Positions 11,739 to 12,263 of a stretch of DNA of 12,263 bases are shown here, piece by piece. The stretch comes from Oscillospiraceae bacterium (GTDB taxonomy: Bacteria; Bacillota; Clostridia; UBA1381). Below the pieces are notes generated by a model that did not search any database, was not told the origin of the DNA, and saw only the letters and a program-made list of their open reading frames with translations. Made by a program: the position numbers and the translations under genes. How positions within the stretch are numbered: the first letter of the stretch is position 1; each line of letters opens with the position of its first letter. Where the stretch lies: NCBI GenBank assembly GCA_022508725.1, contig JAFLUR010000038.1, positions 1 to 12,263 on the forward strand. The letters run 5' to 3'.

Positions 11739-12263
11739 TGAGATTTGACGTATTGACCCTCTTTCCCGATATGTTCCGTGCCGTTATGGGCGATAGTATT
11801 ATCGGAAGAGCTGTCCAAAAAAAAATTCTTGAAATGAATTTCATAGATATAAGAGACTATACCGCGAATAAACACAGAAAAACGGACGACTATCCATACA
11901 GCGGCGGCGGAGGTATGCTTATGACTCCTCAGCCTGTTTATGACGCGTATATGTCCGTTGCGGAAAATTTAAACTACAAGCCTCTTACTGTCTATATGTC
12001 GCCGCAGGGACAAGTATTCAATCAGAAAATCGCAAAAAAGCTGCTTGAACACGAACATATTGTATTTTTATGCGGTCATTATGAGGGGATCGATCAGCGT
12101 GTTATTGACAAAATAGTCGATATGGAATTATCGATAGGCGATTTTGTTCTGACAGGCGGAGAAATTCCCGCAATGGCCGTTATAGACTGTGTATCCCGTA
12201 TGGTGGACGGTGTTCTTCCCGGAGAATGGGCATACAGCAACGAATCACATTATTCCGGACTTC
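11738..12263 (+). CDS. trmD: tRNA (guanine37-N1)-methyltransferase TrmD, 5' part
   Basis: TrmD uses S-adenosylmethionine to methylate G37 next to the anticodon and prevents frameshifting. It is a SPOUT enzyme with a trefoil knot. About 175 of the usual 240 or so codons are present; the rest is beyond the right edge. Motifs are FDVLTLFPDMF at the start, DDYPYSGGGGMLMTPQP (where YGGG is usual), YMSPQGQVFNQ, FLCGHYEGIDQRV, and the knot segment SIGDFVLTGGEIPAMAVID. The Ser in YSGGGG is a small departure from the usual Gly. The ATG at 11738 overlaps the rimM stop and has GGAGG (11726-11730) within the end of rimM. rplS would be expected next. Confidence 0.96.
   Translation, partial: MRFDVLTLFPDMFRAVMGDSIIGRAVQKKILEMNFIDIRDYTANKHRKTDDYPYSGGGGMLMTPQPVYDAYMSVAENLNYKPLTVYMSPQGQVFNQKIAKKLLEHEHIVFLCGHYEGIDQRVIDKIVDMELSIGDFVLTGGEIPAMAVIDCVSRMVDGVLPGEWAYSNESHYSGL

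Overview
The window is low-GC chromosomal DNA that looks like a class Clostridia Firmicute, probably a gut-type Oscillospirales relative. The reasons are the AT-rich intergenic DNA, strong AGGAGG-type ribosome sites, near-consensus sigma-A promoters with 17-bp spacers, the ylxM-ffh-rpsP-khpA-rimM-trmD gene order, and a divergent GyrB/ParE-type topoisomerase subunit (RKRPAVIFGSDGLEGCEH) of a kind I associate with Clostridia. The species cannot be named from the sequence alone.

Layout. Positions 1-1234 (minus) hold the N-terminal 411 codons of a type IIA topoisomerase B subunit that continues past the left edge. It has its own promoter at 1362-1390. Positions 1439-1723 (minus) encode a small one-TM protein of unknown role. 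The 333-bp region to 2056 is regulatory and serves the plus-strand lipoprotein at 2057-3340: six helically phased A-tracts, an extended -10 promoter, a folded leader, and a terminator-like hairpin just before the ribosome site. The lipoprotein is an extracellular sugar-type solute-binding protein with no permease genes beside it. It meets, tail to tail and with a terminator for each side, a minus-strand gene (3552-4181) for an SCP2-like domain with a long Lys/Ser/Thr/Ala-rich tail, driven by two tandem promoters. RadC (4392-5072, minus) follows, then a 929-residue c-di-GMP enzyme (5272-8061, minus) with domain order PAS, GGDEF, GAF, degenerate GGDEF, EAL.

The 600-bp divergent region 8062-8661 contains a probable MITE-like insertion of about 360 bp (8144-8503). 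Its terminal inverted repeats match at 20 of 22 positions when the flanks are included, and TTAA flanks both ends. The best promoter for the c-di-GMP gene lies inside it. From 8540 a consensus promoter drives the conserved SRP/ribosome-maturation operon: ylxM, ffh, rpsP, khpA, rimM and trmD (cut by the right edge). Between khpA and rimM, 223 bp hold an intrinsic terminator enclosed by a perfect 8-bp dyad, followed by a second nested dyad. This suggests that rimM-trmD expression is set separately from rpsP-khpA.

The housekeeping operon is ordinary. The noteworthy material is mainly non-coding: the leader plus attenuator of the orphan binding protein, the MITE-like element carrying the c-di-GMP gene's promoter, and the khpA-rimM attenuator region. 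No CRISPR array, tRNA, rRNA, prophage or intact insertion sequence was seen.
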